Positions 9,701-16,689 of a DNA stretch of 64,000 nucleotides are shown one piece after another; the stretch's first letter is position 1; each line of letters starts with the position of its first letter. Origin of the DNA: Luteolibacter sp. Y139. GTDB taxonomy: Bacteria > Verrucomicrobiota > Verrucomicrobiia > Verrucomicrobiales > Akkermansiaceae. The position numbers were made by a program, and so were the translations under genes. The notes beneath the pieces were generated by a model. That model made no database searches, was not told the origin of the DNA, and was given only the letters and a program-made list of their open reading frames with translations. The stretch spans positions 310,001 to 374,000 of the forward strand of contig NZ_JBBUKT010000005.1 of assembly GCF_038066715.1 (NCBI RefSeq), in the 5' to 3' direction.

Positions 9701-11967
9701 CGTGGCTGCCGACGACGCTGTTCGTGGGCAAGGGTGGCTTCGACGTGGAAGCGGGTGGTGATATTTTGTTAGGTCCGGTGACGAATCCGTTCCTGCTGCC
9801 GCAGGGCTTCAACAACTCGTTCTGGAACAAGACGTGGTTCTCGACCTACTCGTCGGATGCCTCGCTCTCGGTGCAGTCGCTGGGTGGGGATGTGAATTTC
9901 CGCGAGTCGGTGGTGGCGGATGGCACGACCGATGCGGTGCCGACGCTGCAGCTGTGGTTTGACAACCAGCTGCGCCTCGGGACGAACCAAGGTTCGGCCT
10001 TCTATCAGCCGTGGTTGCGGCTGGTGGAGAGCTCGGTGACGCCGTTCACGGAGGCCTTCCGCCTGATGCCGGGCACGCTTTCGGTCTCGGCCTTCTCGGG
10101 CGACATCAATGTCACGGGCTCGATCAATCTCTCGCCGTCCAAGACGGGCAGCCTGGACCTGCTGGCGGCGGGTTCGGTGAACGGGCTTCACACCGCGGGC
10201 CTGGGCCTGGTGAACCTGGGTTCGCCGCAGACGTGGGTCTCGGGACGGATCAATGTTTCGGATGCGGATCCATCCGCGATCTATGGGATCACGACTCCCT
10301 TCGGCTATCAGACGCTGGTGGGCACTTCCCAAACACGGGCGACGGGAACGATCAACGGCTTCCTCGATTCGTTCGCGAGTCTCTTCGATGAGACCGGCTC
10401 GACGAATGGCGTGCTTCAGGAGAAGCAAGCGGTCCACACGTCCGGCGGCCTGCACACGGGCGATACCACGCCGGTGCGGATCTATGCGGATGGTGGAGAC
10501 ATCTCGGGCCTGACGCTGTTCTCACCGAAGGCGGCGCGGGTGATCGCGGGGCAGGATATCCGGGACATCTCGCTGTATTTGCAGCACCTTTCGAGCGATG
10601 ACGTGAGCCTCGTTTCGGCGGGCCGGGATATCATCGCCTACGACAACTCGACCGATGGACGCGCGACGGCGCGCACCGCGGGCAACGTGACGGTGAACCA
10701 GGACTTCGCTCCCGCCGGTGACATCCAGATCGCGGGCCAAGGAACGCTGGAAGTGCTGGCCGGCCGCAACATCGACCTGGGCACGGGTGCGAGCCTCACC
10801 GATGGCACGGGCTCCGGCATCACGAGCATTGGCAACGGTCGCAATCCGTATCTGGCCTTCGCGGGGGCGGACATCCTCGCGATGGCGGGTCTGGGCGGCA
10901 ACGCGGCCTCGCTTGAGGAATCGAATGCGGATTTCGCGGCGTTCATTCCGAAGTTCGTGAAGAGCGAGGAAGGCACGAAGCATCTCAAGGAGCTGGGACT
11001 GACGCAGGAGGAATTCGACGCGCTCGACACCGAGGCGATGAACCAGACGGCGCTGGATGTCTTCTTCCTGGTGCTGCGCGACGCGGGCCGGAATCACAAC
11101 AACCCGGACAGCGACGGCTTCGGCAACTACGATGCGGGCAAGGATGCGATCACGACGCTCTTCCCCGGCGGAGATGGAACTTGGGACGGCGACATCGACA
11201 CGCGCTCGCGTGACATCCGCACGCGCAACGGCGGAAACATCGCGCTGCTCGCACCGGGTGGCTCGCTGTCGCTGGCCTCGACGGTGGTCGGCACGCCACT
11301 GACGCCTCCGGGCATCGTCACGGAGTCGGGTGGCAATATCAATGTCTTCACGGATCTCAATGTGGACCTCGGCATCTCGCGTATCTTCACGCTGCGCGGT
11401 GGTGATGAAATCATCTGGTCGACGCGGGGTAACATTGCTGCCGGATCTTCCTCGAAGACGGTGCAATCCGCTCCGCCGACGCGGGTGCTGATCGACCCGC
11501 AGAGCGCGGACGTCCGCACCGACCTCGCCGGTCTGGCGACGGGTGGTGGCATCGGTGTTCTCAATACCGTGGCGGGAATCGCGCCGAGCGACGTCGACCT
11601 GATCGCACCGGAAGGCACGATCGATGCCGGTGACGCGGGCATCCGGGTCTCGGGCAACCTGAACATCGCGGCAGCGGTGGTGGTGAACGCCGGCAATATC
11701 TCGGTGGGTGGTTCCGCCGCGGGCACGAATCCGGGAGCAGTGGCGGCACCGTCCGTGGGCAGCATCACGGCGGCGGCCAATACCACGAGCGCGGCGACGT
11801 CCGCGGATCCGGGCCAGCAGAACCGCGCGGCCGAGGAGACGAAGCCACAGGATGTGGTGGAGGAGCCTTCGCTGATCACGGTGGAAGTTCTCGGCTACGG
11901 CGGATCCGCCGATGATGAAGAGGACGAAGACAAGAAGGACCAGGGCCAGCAGGAAGTGACGCCGTGA
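739..11967 (+). CDS. Giant filamentous haemagglutinin-like exoprotein (TpsA-type), 3742 aa
   Basis: This is a two-partner-secretion type exoprotein. A signal peptide (about residues 1-36, ending GPAMAGD) is followed by the TPS/haemagglutination-activity domain at about residues 120-250, with the marker VMNRNGIVFGG. Then come more than 3000 residues rich in Gly, Ser, Thr, Ala and Asn in short degenerate repeats (forms of LTAGRDV, GGDISVKAG, SGSI), as expected for a right-handed beta-helix. The C-terminal part (about 3380-3660: LDVFFLVLRDAGR, GNIALLAPGGSL, VDLIAPEGTIDAGDAGIRV) matches the DUF3739 region common in this family. It ends in an acidic tail (DDEEDEDKKDQ). Such proteins are exported by an outer-membrane TpsB pore and act in adhesion. 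No TpsB is visible here; it may lie upstream of the isomerase. No autotransporter beta-barrel or PEP-CTERM tail is seen. Confidence 0.9.
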   Translation: MSPARHPHRLLRSSQLAGTALVLLGELGLLTGPAMAGDILRGGRAAGSAPTGAANPVGTTPPPIVPAGGTTRDSLARTAMAIQSVQAMQLAARNLANSGGNHANTNPSGSGAVLPDVPDGLGTGGLQVDSRVTGPNSTFWKGANLPVQSTTSGGTTTVTVKQTAQQALLNWETMNVGKNTTLTFDQTDGGSNVGQWIAFNFVNDPLLNPTQILGNIEAKGQVYVMNRNGIVFGGKSQVNVHALVASALPINTNLIDRGLLNNPDQQFLFSALAMPAGNDGMPAFDPGLPANTRIGDVIVEAGAQLTAPTSVDKVGGRIALVGANVVNNGSISTADGQTILAAGLQVGFDAHKSSDPSLRGLDTFIGAVADPASTLTAYAGSATNNGIIDSPRANITMAGKAVNQMGVITSTTSVSLNGRIDLLADYDAIGNIAYDPSSATSFSFLNRSSGNVTLGEDSVTRITPELSSTDKVVGSVLALPSQVNVRGNVVHFDDNSILYAPSANVTVSAGTWNTIPASTPSGTPEYSYIRSGGRIDIDSGATIDVSGSQNVASSVTSNIVRAELRGTELADSPLLRDGPLRGQTVYIDVTETGVYNGKTWVGTALADLTGYVNLVERTVGELTAAGGTVKLQAGDAVVIRDNAEVNVSGGWVNYAGGVVQTSRVSAGGKVFDISDATPDRVYDGVFTGSNLVVNKKWGTVQEYVNPFTLNGTRYQEGFTQGGAGGALDIAAGSVVQDGKLSGNTVVGTRQTTNQPKASSLSISLTAQRILNGTPVEYTPHNTTVTFSNSNPQAPVADFALDASGHPEALPTERLNDLFLSPELLEESGFGALSVRSLDGDIVVEEGVALKAAPRGSISLAGANLTVNGSIIAPGGTLSFTAYNISPDTVADLKASGTTTELPAADPNRGFFRLGSNAVLSTAGLIADDRPLSPTAQQTPQIITGGSISVTAMSALLAEGSVADVSGGMIASSTGKYTYGNAGSLSILAGRDVSLSGVTGGTLALGGELRGFSGAKGGSLSLRAQAIQVGGAAPAGVFHVDPTFFDQGGFTSFSLTGIGREGGAGMVIAPGTTIAPTVTSWVANDTNGVLGFSEIVKPEGLRSPLSLSFGATGAANEFLSNALILRGDTVMGAGSVIDAGPKGSVTLSGQTVEVHGSVLAAGGSIKVTGANNFPLPGINPVAQNPSVTVLIGSDAVLDASGETFLVPDSFGRKRGAVLDGGSITVSGNIAAQAGAKLDVSGSSDTLDLLPGESGRSLDDIASGSSGTTSKPYQTRGDSMLVESNAGKITLTGSQMLLSDATLMGEAGGSTAAGGTLSVSSGRFYLLGNLANPDDTTLLVKQSGSVMANGFVPTIGANAPVDGSGVLGGGRFAADHFTEGGFANLDLGGTIGFTGNVAINADGRITAGTGPVITASGTVSLNARYVAVGNNFDTPKLSSESQENPEYDVNGVFRRMPPTNGTGSVSISAGLIDVGDLALRDVGSLNLTATNGDIRGNGTLAVAGDITLTAGQIYPPTGLDFTIAAFDYTAGGTGHKGSVTINGSGSRNLPLSGGGKLSVYGSTIVQNGTLRAPFGKIQLGWDGTGTAPSDLFTGLSFTKTTSLTLGANSVTSVSGIDPLTGKGITVPYGVSFDGTSWIDPGGNDITTSGPPQKSVTLSAESVTTVAGSKVDIRGGGELQAYRWVQGLGGSRDILADTGSFAIVPGYSAEYAPYAPFNTASSLGGDAGFVNGNLQVGDQITLDGSSGLPAGTYTLLPARYATLAGAYLIKPLAGAAIGTVPVADGSKVVSGVRFNGLEANRDTPQIVTRFELTPPTTLAGRAEYTKLLANNFFTGGSIRVPGDSGQLVLAATKAMALGGSISSEAGDKFRGGLIDISSPVDILISNGTATGGSGVLVLDSALLSSFGAESLLIGGVRTTTADGTLVAVTTGNLTVDNAGAPLKGSEIILAAKTALNIEDGSVIQQSGSSEGDTLILGDASVAGSGNGALLRVSGQTDAPVLRRGVTPGGTPRLEIGAGASIKATGITLDSTSLTVIDPTAVLTADALALASGRISLVLDPTVAPGADAGLVLSGATLTSLSSAKSLALSSYSSIDLLGAGSVGGVSSNGKPVIDTLSLRAAEIRGLNANGGDVTFNARVIELDNRPGGTAGAATPVTGGTLSFNAETIRMGMGTLGAGGFANYNLTANKGFSIAESGRFNAAGNLQINAPLIDSASAVSYALTASGSLKTGGGGNVTTSTTAGLGASLSFTGSSVELASNIILPSGSVSAHATTGNVVVSGSIDAGGSARRFMDQTRYTSGGLISLTSDTGNVTVTDSGKLSVAAKPGGGNAGQLSISAIHGSTTIAGTIAGKGGAGGHNGSFSLDVGSLPSLASLDSQLNQNFFTGQRAYRVRTGDVAVDGTALAESYSLSADAGSITVSGTIDVSGAEGGSVRLVASKNLTLASGSLIDASADDFDSAGKGGDVVLETRGASGGVVSVNAGSTIDLSVASKTANSAAIGDFSGTLQVRAPQLSGGTDLAVGNLAGTITGASNVIVEGYKTYDLTGTGTISTTVQNTVKTDATTFVSNSATIENRILAANGGTAGTLGSILTVRPGAEIINTTGDLTLGGASTSGNSGDWNLATFRFGAEQVPGILTLRAAGNLVFNNSLTDGFATGAYTAAMLANNANLADNAESWSYRLVAGADFAAADTRSVVPMQFADNIALGAAGGSLKLGKNGGAAIVTGGTAALTSTILSATSTSGLYQVIRTGSGDIDVVTAGDIQLLNAFASIYTAGTQVADPTMGGTFVLPINRMTGSTGTLGSIQQTSGSPIQYTLGGGNVTLNAGHDIVHLTKTSAGTLIQDSQRQMPVNWLYRRGYINPTTGEFGATRNGDTASTTWWVDFTNFFEGIGALGGGDVSLTAGRDVSNVDAVAPTNARMPGGKPSADKLVELGGGDIRVKAGRNIDGGVYYVERGEGSLLAGANITTNSTRSPSITIIRTPSQVSDSRTWLPTTLFVGKGGFDVEAGGDILLGPVTNPFLLPQGFNNSFWNKTWFSTYSSDASLSVQSLGGDVNFRESVVADGTTDAVPTLQLWFDNQLRLGTNQGSAFYQPWLRLVESSVTPFTEAFRLMPGTLSVSAFSGDINVTGSINLSPSKTGSLDLLAAGSVNGLHTAGLGLVNLGSPQTWVSGRINVSDADPSAIYGITTPFGYQTLVGTSQTRATGTINGFLDSFASLFDETGSTNGVLQEKQAVHTSGGLHTGDTTPVRIYADGGDISGLTLFSPKAARVIAGQDIRDISLYLQHLSSDDVSLVSAGRDIIAYDNSTDGRATARTAGNVTVNQDFAPAGDIQIAGQGTLEVLAGRNIDLGTGASLTDGTGSGITSIGNGRNPYLAFAGADILAMAGLGGNAASLEESNADFAAFIPKFVKSEEGTKHLKELGLTQEEFDALDTEAMNQTALDVFFLVLRDAGRNHNNPDSDGFGNYDAGKDAITTLFPGGDGTWDGDIDTRSRDIRTRNGGNIALLAPGGSLSLASTVVGTPLTPPGIVTESGGNINVFTDLNVDLGISRIFTLRGGDEIIWSTRGNIAAGSSSKTVQSAPPTRVLIDPQSADVRTDLAGLATGGGIGVLNTVAGIAPSDVDLIAPEGTIDAGDAGIRVSGNLNIAAAVVVNAGNISVGGSAAGTNPGAVAAPSVGSITAAANTTSAATSADPGQQNRAAEETKPQDVVEEPSLITVEVLGYGGSADDEEDEDKKDQGQQEVTP

Positions 11968-11989
11968 AGCGGGCTGTTTGATCGATGAT

Positions 11990-12009
11990 GCCGGGGAATG
12001 AGCCCCGGC
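11990..12009 (+). terminator. Hairpin after the haemagglutinin-like gene
   Basis: A 7-bp perfect GC stem (GCCGGGG / CCCCGGC) with a 6-nt loop lies 22 bp past the stop codon. No clear T-run follows, so this is at best a weak or factor-assisted terminator. Confidence 0.4.
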
Positions 12010-12178
12010 GGAGATCGTCATGCCGCTTCGCGGGCCGGGTGAATCCATCACTTTCCAAGCGCGATCTAACAGGTCGTGCGAGGCCGTGGACAATGGCTGC
12101 GTGACCGGCTGGTGTCACGAGGGCGTCACTTGAATGGAGGTCCTTGTCGATCTCGTCACTTGTGTCGTGAGATGATGA

Positions 12179-12227
12179 GTGGATCTATCATCCGCGCTTG
12201 ATGTGTGGATCGATCCTCCGCGTTCGA
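12179..12227. repeat. Two imperfect 23-bp direct repeats in the 11968-12419 intergenic region
   Basis: Copies at 12179-12201 and 12205-12227 (GTGGATC-n-ATC-n-TCCGCG-nnn-GA) match at 19 of 23 positions, with a 26-bp period. They lie in the 452-bp gap between the haemagglutinin-like gene and the next exported-protein gene, about 190 bp upstream of its ATG. A regulator-binding site is possible. The rest of the gap holds no gene that I can see; several GTCAC-containing words recur in it (12105-12350). Confidence 0.4.
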
Positions 12228-12419
12228 CGCGGCGCGTTGGACTACAACACTCCACTGTTTCGCGTGCACGGAATGTGTCGGGTCCGTCACCTGCGGGGAT
12301 CGGTTAGGTGTCCGTGATTGTCACCGGCGAATGTGACGAATCCGTAAGACCTCAACCCTTCACGAGCGGGAACAAGGTCCTAGCCTTCGCCCGTTCAGAC
12401 CCGACTCCCCACACCGCAC

Positions 12420-13466
12420 ATGAAACCAATCCAACTCTTTCTAACACTTGCGACGGTCCTTGCGCCGGCCGCTCTTCATGCCGCTGCACCGACGTTTGCC
12501 CAAGGCGACATCCTGATGGGCTTCCACGCCACCAGTGGCGATGGAGTGGCTGACACCTACGTCGTGAATCTCGGCAGCGCTGCCAGCTACCGCGATGCCA
12601 CGAGCAACATCACGCCGACGCTTGGGAACATCGGAGCTGACCTCGCCGCGATCTATGGAGCGAACTGGCGCACGCGCACGGACCTCTTCTGGGGCATCGC
12701 CGGTTGTTCCTCGAATGCGATTCCGGTCAATGGCGATGTGGCCAAGGTGATCTATGCCTCGCGCATGGAAGTCACCCCGGGCACGTCCGAAGGCGGCTGG
12801 AGCGGACTGAACAGCACGATCCGTGGTGAAGTCGCCACCGACATGCAGCAGATGACCTCCACCACCTCGGGCTTCCGCTCCTATCAGGCGTCTTCGAACA
12901 GCGCCTTCGCGGTTTCCCAAGGTACGTCCGATGCTTCGAGCTGGGCTGCCTTCATGGCTCCTGGTCCGCAGACCGCGGGTCTTCTCGACTTCGACGCCTT
13001 CTCCGACATCGAAGCGCTGCCGAATCAATCGCTGAGCCTCTTCCGCATCGCGGCTTCCACCGCTGGAAGCTATGAGGGCCACTTCACGATCAGCGCGGCT
13101 GGCGTGGTGACCTTCGTGCCAGCAGCTGCGACGGGAACCACCTACGCACAGTGGGCGGCGACCAACGTGAACAACCAAGGCGACACGCTCGACTTCGACG
13201 GTGATGGCGTGCCGAACGGCATTGAATTCTTCATGGGCCAGAGCGGCAGCGGCTTCACTGCGAATCCGCAGATCGCACTCGACCACACGATCACCTGGAA
13301 CCGCGCGACCGATCGCACGGTGAGCTCGGTCTTCGTGCAGGTGTCCACCGACCTCGTGACGTGGACGAATGCTCCCTCCGGTGCGGTCTACAATGCGAAC
13401 TCGGTGGTCTACACCGTGCCTACCGGACTGACGAAGCACTTCATCCGTCTTCTGGTCACTCCCTGA
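12420..13466 (+). CDS. Exported protein with DxDxDG/EF C-terminal module (paralogue of the next gene)
   Basis: It has a signal peptide (about residues 1-21, LAPAALHAAA), then a domain of about 210 residues also present in the downstream gene at 13619. Shared landmarks are GDILMGFHATSG versus GDLLMGFQATSG, YVVNLGSAASYRD, IGADLAAIYGANW, TDLFWGIAG and LSLFRI. After FVPAAATGTTYAQWAA the two diverge: this copy continues with a module (about 245-348) containing DFDGDGVPNGIEFFMG, a VQVSTDLVTWTNA strand and the terminus KHFIRLLVTP, where the neighbour ends in PEP-CTERM. Function is unknown. The related Ca-binding-like DGDG motif and C-terminus occur in other exported proteins of this window. ATG start is supported by the signal peptide. 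Confidence 0.8.
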   Translation: MKPIQLFLTLATVLAPAALHAAAPTFAQGDILMGFHATSGDGVADTYVVNLGSAASYRDATSNITPTLGNIGADLAAIYGANWRTRTDLFWGIAGCSSNAIPVNGDVAKVIYASRMEVTPGTSEGGWSGLNSTIRGEVATDMQQMTSTTSGFRSYQASSNSAFAVSQGTSDASSWAAFMAPGPQTAGLLDFDAFSDIEALPNQSLSLFRIAASTAGSYEGHFTISAAGVVTFVPAAATGTTYAQWAATNVNNQGDTLDFDGDGVPNGIEFFMGQSGSGFTANPQIALDHTITWNRATDRTVSSVFVQVSTDLVTWTNAPSGAVYNANSVVYTVPTGLTKHFIRLLVTP

Positions 13467-13618
13467 TGGGCTAAAGGCCTCTGGCAGAGCCCGTGACACT
13501 ATCGTCGCGGTGATGCCGTTGGCTGACACGGAAGAAAGCCTTTGCTTCTGCACGCTGCGGGCGAAAGCCACTGCCTACGCCCCAGTCCTCCAACAGAAGA
13601 AAGACTCCTAACACGACA

Positions 13619-14410
13619 ATGAAAACTCCCATGGTCAAATCCCTCCTCACGCTCGCCGCGGCATGTGCCGTCGGTGCTGCCACGGCGAATGCCGCGCTCG
13701 TCACTTACTCCAAGGGCGATCTCCTGATGGGCTTCCAGGCCACCAGCGGAACCGGCTCCAGCACCGTCTACGTGGTGAACCTCGGCGCGGCTTCCAACTA
13801 CCGCGACGACGTCAACACGGGCACGGTGAGCATCGGCGACATCGGCACCGATCTCGCGGCCATCTACGGCGCGAACTGGAACACGCGCAATGACCTCTTC
13901 TGGGGCATCATCGGTACCTCGAGCAACATCAGCAGCGAGACCGTCAATGGCGACATCGGCCGCGTGCTCTACGTGTCCCAGCCGCAGGTCACCACCGGTG
14001 ACGCGGGCGTGGGTCCTGCCGGCCTCAATGCCACGCAGCGTGGTGATGTGGCCAACAAGGTGGTCGCGATGGGCGGCACCTTTGATAACTACCAGTCGAC
14101 CGGGAACAGCTCCGTGGCTGCCTCGGAAGGCTCCGGCGATGCCAACAGCTGGAACAGCTACTTGGCACCCGGCGGTGTGAACAGCGGTGGTGGTGTTCTG
14201 GACTACGGTGCCTTCTCCCAGATCGAAGGCACCACGAGCCAGACGCTGAGCCTCTTCCGCGTGTTCTCGGCGACGTCGTCGAGCTCGTTCGAAGGCCAGT
14301 TCTCGCTGTCCTCCAACGGCACGCTGACCTTCGTCCCGGAACCCACGTCCGCCGCACTGGCTGGCCTGGGCACCGTCCTCCTCGTCTTCCGCCGCCGCCG
14401 CTCCGCTTGA
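13619..14410 (+). CDS. PEP-CTERM exported protein
   Basis: 263 residues. A signal peptide (KSLLTLAAACAVGAATANA) is followed by the same domain as the preceding gene. The C-terminus is a classic PEP-CTERM signal: FVPEPTSAALAGLGTVLLVF, then the basic run RRRRSA. In known systems, an exosortase removes this tail in the inner membrane and the protein is passed on to the envelope or extracellular matrix. No exosortase gene is in this window. The gene starts 152 bp after its paralogue. The role of the shared N-terminal domain is unknown. Confidence 0.88.
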   Translation: MKTPMVKSLLTLAAACAVGAATANAALVTYSKGDLLMGFQATSGTGSSTVYVVNLGAASNYRDDVNTGTVSIGDIGTDLAAIYGANWNTRNDLFWGIIGTSSNISSETVNGDIGRVLYVSQPQVTTGDAGVGPAGLNATQRGDVANKVVAMGGTFDNYQSTGNSSVAASEGSGDANSWNSYLAPGGVNSGGGVLDYGAFSQIEGTTSQTLSLFRVFSATSSSSFEGQFSLSSNGTLTFVPEPTSAALAGLGTVLLVFRRRRSA

Positions 14411-14466
14411 AATCAAAAACGACACAGACCCTGACTCCCCTCAAACTCAAAACCACCCCGACAACC

Positions 14467-15642
14467 ATGAACACCAAGCACTCCATCCTCGCTACCGCTC
14501 TCGGCCTTGGCCTCGCTGCGGTCGCTTCCGCCGACACCACGACCACGATCGTGCTCACCGGTTCCACCGCCTTCCGCTCCGCTGCCCACGCCGCGATCCA
14601 AGCGACGATGACCGGTGAAACCTTCGCCTACTCCGGCACGGACATCACCGCCGCCACCTACGCGATCTTCACCGAAGTGACCGGTGTGAGCCCGAACCAA
14701 AACACGCTGATCGTGAAGACCTCCTGGACCGGTTCCGCCGCGGGCATCCGCGACGTGGCCCAGGGCAACACCGTGAAGGTGATCCCGAGCAGCCAGACCC
14801 AGACCGTGGGTGGCACCGCGAGCGTGCCGGTGGACGGCAACGGCGTGCTGGTGACCTCCGAGAACCTGGTGGCTGACGCCGCGATGTCGGACGTGTTCCA
14901 AGCTTCCACCATCTACACCACCCCGACGCTGGTGGACAACAAGGTGGCCGTGGTTCCCTTCACCTGGGTGGCCAACGACGGTGCTCCTGCCGAGCTTGAC
15001 GCGATGACCCCGCTGCTGGCCCGCGCGCTGTTCTCCAACGGTTCGCTGCCGCTGTCGATGTTCACCGGTCTGCCGGCTGACAATGCTTCCTTCGTCTTCG
15101 CGACCGGCCGTGACCCGGAGTCCGGCACCCGTATCACCGCCGCTGCCGAGTCCGGCCAAGGCGTGTTCGCCTCCGCCGTGCACTACCAGCCGGGCACCAT
15201 CACCGGTGACGTGATCCAGAGCCACCAGATCTGGCCTGCCCAGGTGACCCCGATCGCCTATGACGCCGGCAACAACGGCTACACCTCCGGCGGCAACCTG
15301 CGCTCGGCCCTGGCTGCGAAGTCCTTCTCGACGCTCGGCGGCTACTACGTGAGCTACCTCGGCATCAACGACAGCAACACCGTGGTCACCGGTGGCGGCA
15401 AGCGCCTCAAGTGGAACGGTGTCGACTACAGCGACAACAACGTGCGCGAAGGCAAGTACAGCTTCTGGGGCTACCAGCACATGTTCTACCGCTCCACGCT
15501 GACCGGCACGCACCTGACCAAGGTCAACGCGATCCGCGACAACATCGTCAGCACCGTGGCTGCCCCGAACGTGAAGCTGACCGACATGAAGGTGTCCCGT
15601 ATCTCGGACGGCACGCTCATCGGTTCGACCCTGGGCGACTAA
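14467..15642 (+). CDS. Exported PstS-like (phosphate-binding-protein-like) protein
   Basis: The start is taken at ATG 14467 because it begins a clean signal peptide (MNTKHSILATALGLGLAAVASAD); a TTG 60 bp upstream would only add a polar leader overlapping the previous gene. The mature protein opens with IVLTGSTAFRSAAHAAI, resembling the GSTA-type opening of PstS-like periplasmic binding proteins, and later has VVPFTWVANDG and ATGRDPESGTR. About 391 residues. It could bind an oxyanion, but no pst transporter genes are nearby, so a stand-alone envelope role is as likely. The similarity is from motif recognition only. It lies 56 bp after the PEP-CTERM gene and is closed by a strong hairpin. Confidence 0.65.
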   Translation: MNTKHSILATALGLGLAAVASADTTTTIVLTGSTAFRSAAHAAIQATMTGETFAYSGTDITAATYAIFTEVTGVSPNQNTLIVKTSWTGSAAGIRDVAQGNTVKVIPSSQTQTVGGTASVPVDGNGVLVTSENLVADAAMSDVFQASTIYTTPTLVDNKVAVVPFTWVANDGAPAELDAMTPLLARALFSNGSLPLSMFTGLPADNASFVFATGRDPESGTRITAAAESGQGVFASAVHYQPGTITGDVIQSHQIWPAQVTPIAYDAGNNGYTSGGNLRSALAAKSFSTLGGYYVSYLGINDSNTVVTGGGKRLKWNGVDYSDNNVREGKYSFWGYQHMFYRSTLTGTHLTKVNAIRDNIVSTVAAPNVKLTDMKVSRISDGTLIGSTLGD

Positions 15643-15676
15643 TATCCATCGAGCGGACGCTGTCCGCCTGATCTCC

Positions 15677-15711
15677 ATGGCGCTTCCGCTTCCTCCTGGC
15701 GGAAGCGCCAT
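15677..15711 (+). terminator. Perfect 13-bp hairpin terminator
   Basis: ATGGCGCTTCCGC pairs perfectly with GCGGAAGCGCCAT around a 9-nt loop, followed by TTTGGTTT. It lies 34 bp after the PstS-like gene and ends the transcription unit. Confidence 0.75.
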
Positions 15712-15754
15712 TTGGTTTCAGCAGGCTGTTTGTGAACGAGGATTGATTCATTCG

Positions 15755-16636
15755 ATGAAGACGACTGACTCACGCATGGGACGCTCAGGATGGCTGAAGA
15801 TCGTGGCGCTGGTGCTGCTGTCGCTGGTGGCGATTCCGCTGCTGCTGCGGAAGCAGAAGGGTGAAGTGCTTTCCTCGCATGAGGAGGCTGTGGCGATGGA
15901 ATCGGCTGGCAGTTCTTCCAAGGGGGTGAAGGTGGGTGAGGGGATGCGCGGTGTTTCCGCGGATGGGGGTGAAGCGTTGGAGGCGTCCAAGCCTACCAAG
16001 GTGAGGGACAGGAGTGTGCCTTCCGGGCTGGGGGAGTCGGTGGCGCAACAGGAGTCCAGTGGCTCTAACAATTTTTCCGAGGAGCGGGGCCAGCAGAGGG
16101 CTGGTGTCCGCTCTAACAATCGACGGCAACGGGTTTCCGGTGGTGATGGTTCGTTTGTCGAAGAGGGCGGTGAGATTTCCCGTGGTTCCGGTGCGGTGGC
16201 TTCCGGGATGGGTGTGCTTTCGGCTGAGGGTGGCCATGGAGGAGTGGGCAATCACGCGACGGGTGATGCTGCTGCGGCGAGTCCGGCAGCGGCTGGGCCT
16301 TCTGCGGTTTCTGCGACGCCTCCGGCTTCGAAGCCGGTGATCACGCGCCCGCCGGAGATGCCGATCAGTCACTTGATCGATGACGAGGTGGCAGCGGCGG
16401 TGGCTCCGCAGGTGCCGGCTGACACGATGGAGGCGATCCGGCAGACCTTCGAGCAGGAGGCCGGTGTGAACGAGCTGGCGCAGGATGATCCGGCGTATGC
16501 GGAGCGGTGGGCCGAGGCGGAGCCGGCGGCGGCGGAGCGGATCCGGGCGATGTACGGGTGGGATGCTTTTGCTGCCTTCCAGCGGAAGGTGGTAATGGAG
16601 AAATTGGCGGCGCAGAACACGGCGAACAGCCAGTGA
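15755..16636 (+). CDS. Hypothetical single-pass membrane protein
   Basis: Start chosen at ATG 15755, after the terminator; the frame is open further upstream, but only through the hairpin itself. The 293-residue product has a short basic cytoplasmic start, one hydrophobic segment (about residues 13-30, LKIVALVLLSLVAIPLLL), a low-complexity Ser/Gly/Glu-rich linker (about 35-190), and a C-terminal helical part with PISHLIDDEVAAAVAPQVPA and EQEAGVNELAQDDPAYAERW. Two CTAACA hexamers sit in the linker (near 16064 and 16111), both encoding Ser-Asn. I do not recognise the family. A membrane-tethered periplasmic protein is the most that can be said. Confidence 0.7.
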   Translation: MKTTDSRMGRSGWLKIVALVLLSLVAIPLLLRKQKGEVLSSHEEAVAMESAGSSSKGVKVGEGMRGVSADGGEALEASKPTKVRDRSVPSGLGESVAQQESSGSNNFSEERGQQRAGVRSNNRRQRVSGGDGSFVEEGGEISRGSGAVASGMGVLSAEGGHGGVGNHATGDAAAASPAAAGPSAVSATPPASKPVITRPPEMPISHLIDDEVAAAVAPQVPADTMEAIRQTFEQEAGVNELAQDDPAYAERWAEAEPAAAERIRAMYGWDAFAAFQRKVVMEKLAAQNTANSQ

Positions 16637-16689
16637 CGGGTGTCGCAAGATCCCCTTTCCTTCGCGTGAAAACGGGGCAGGTTGGGGCA

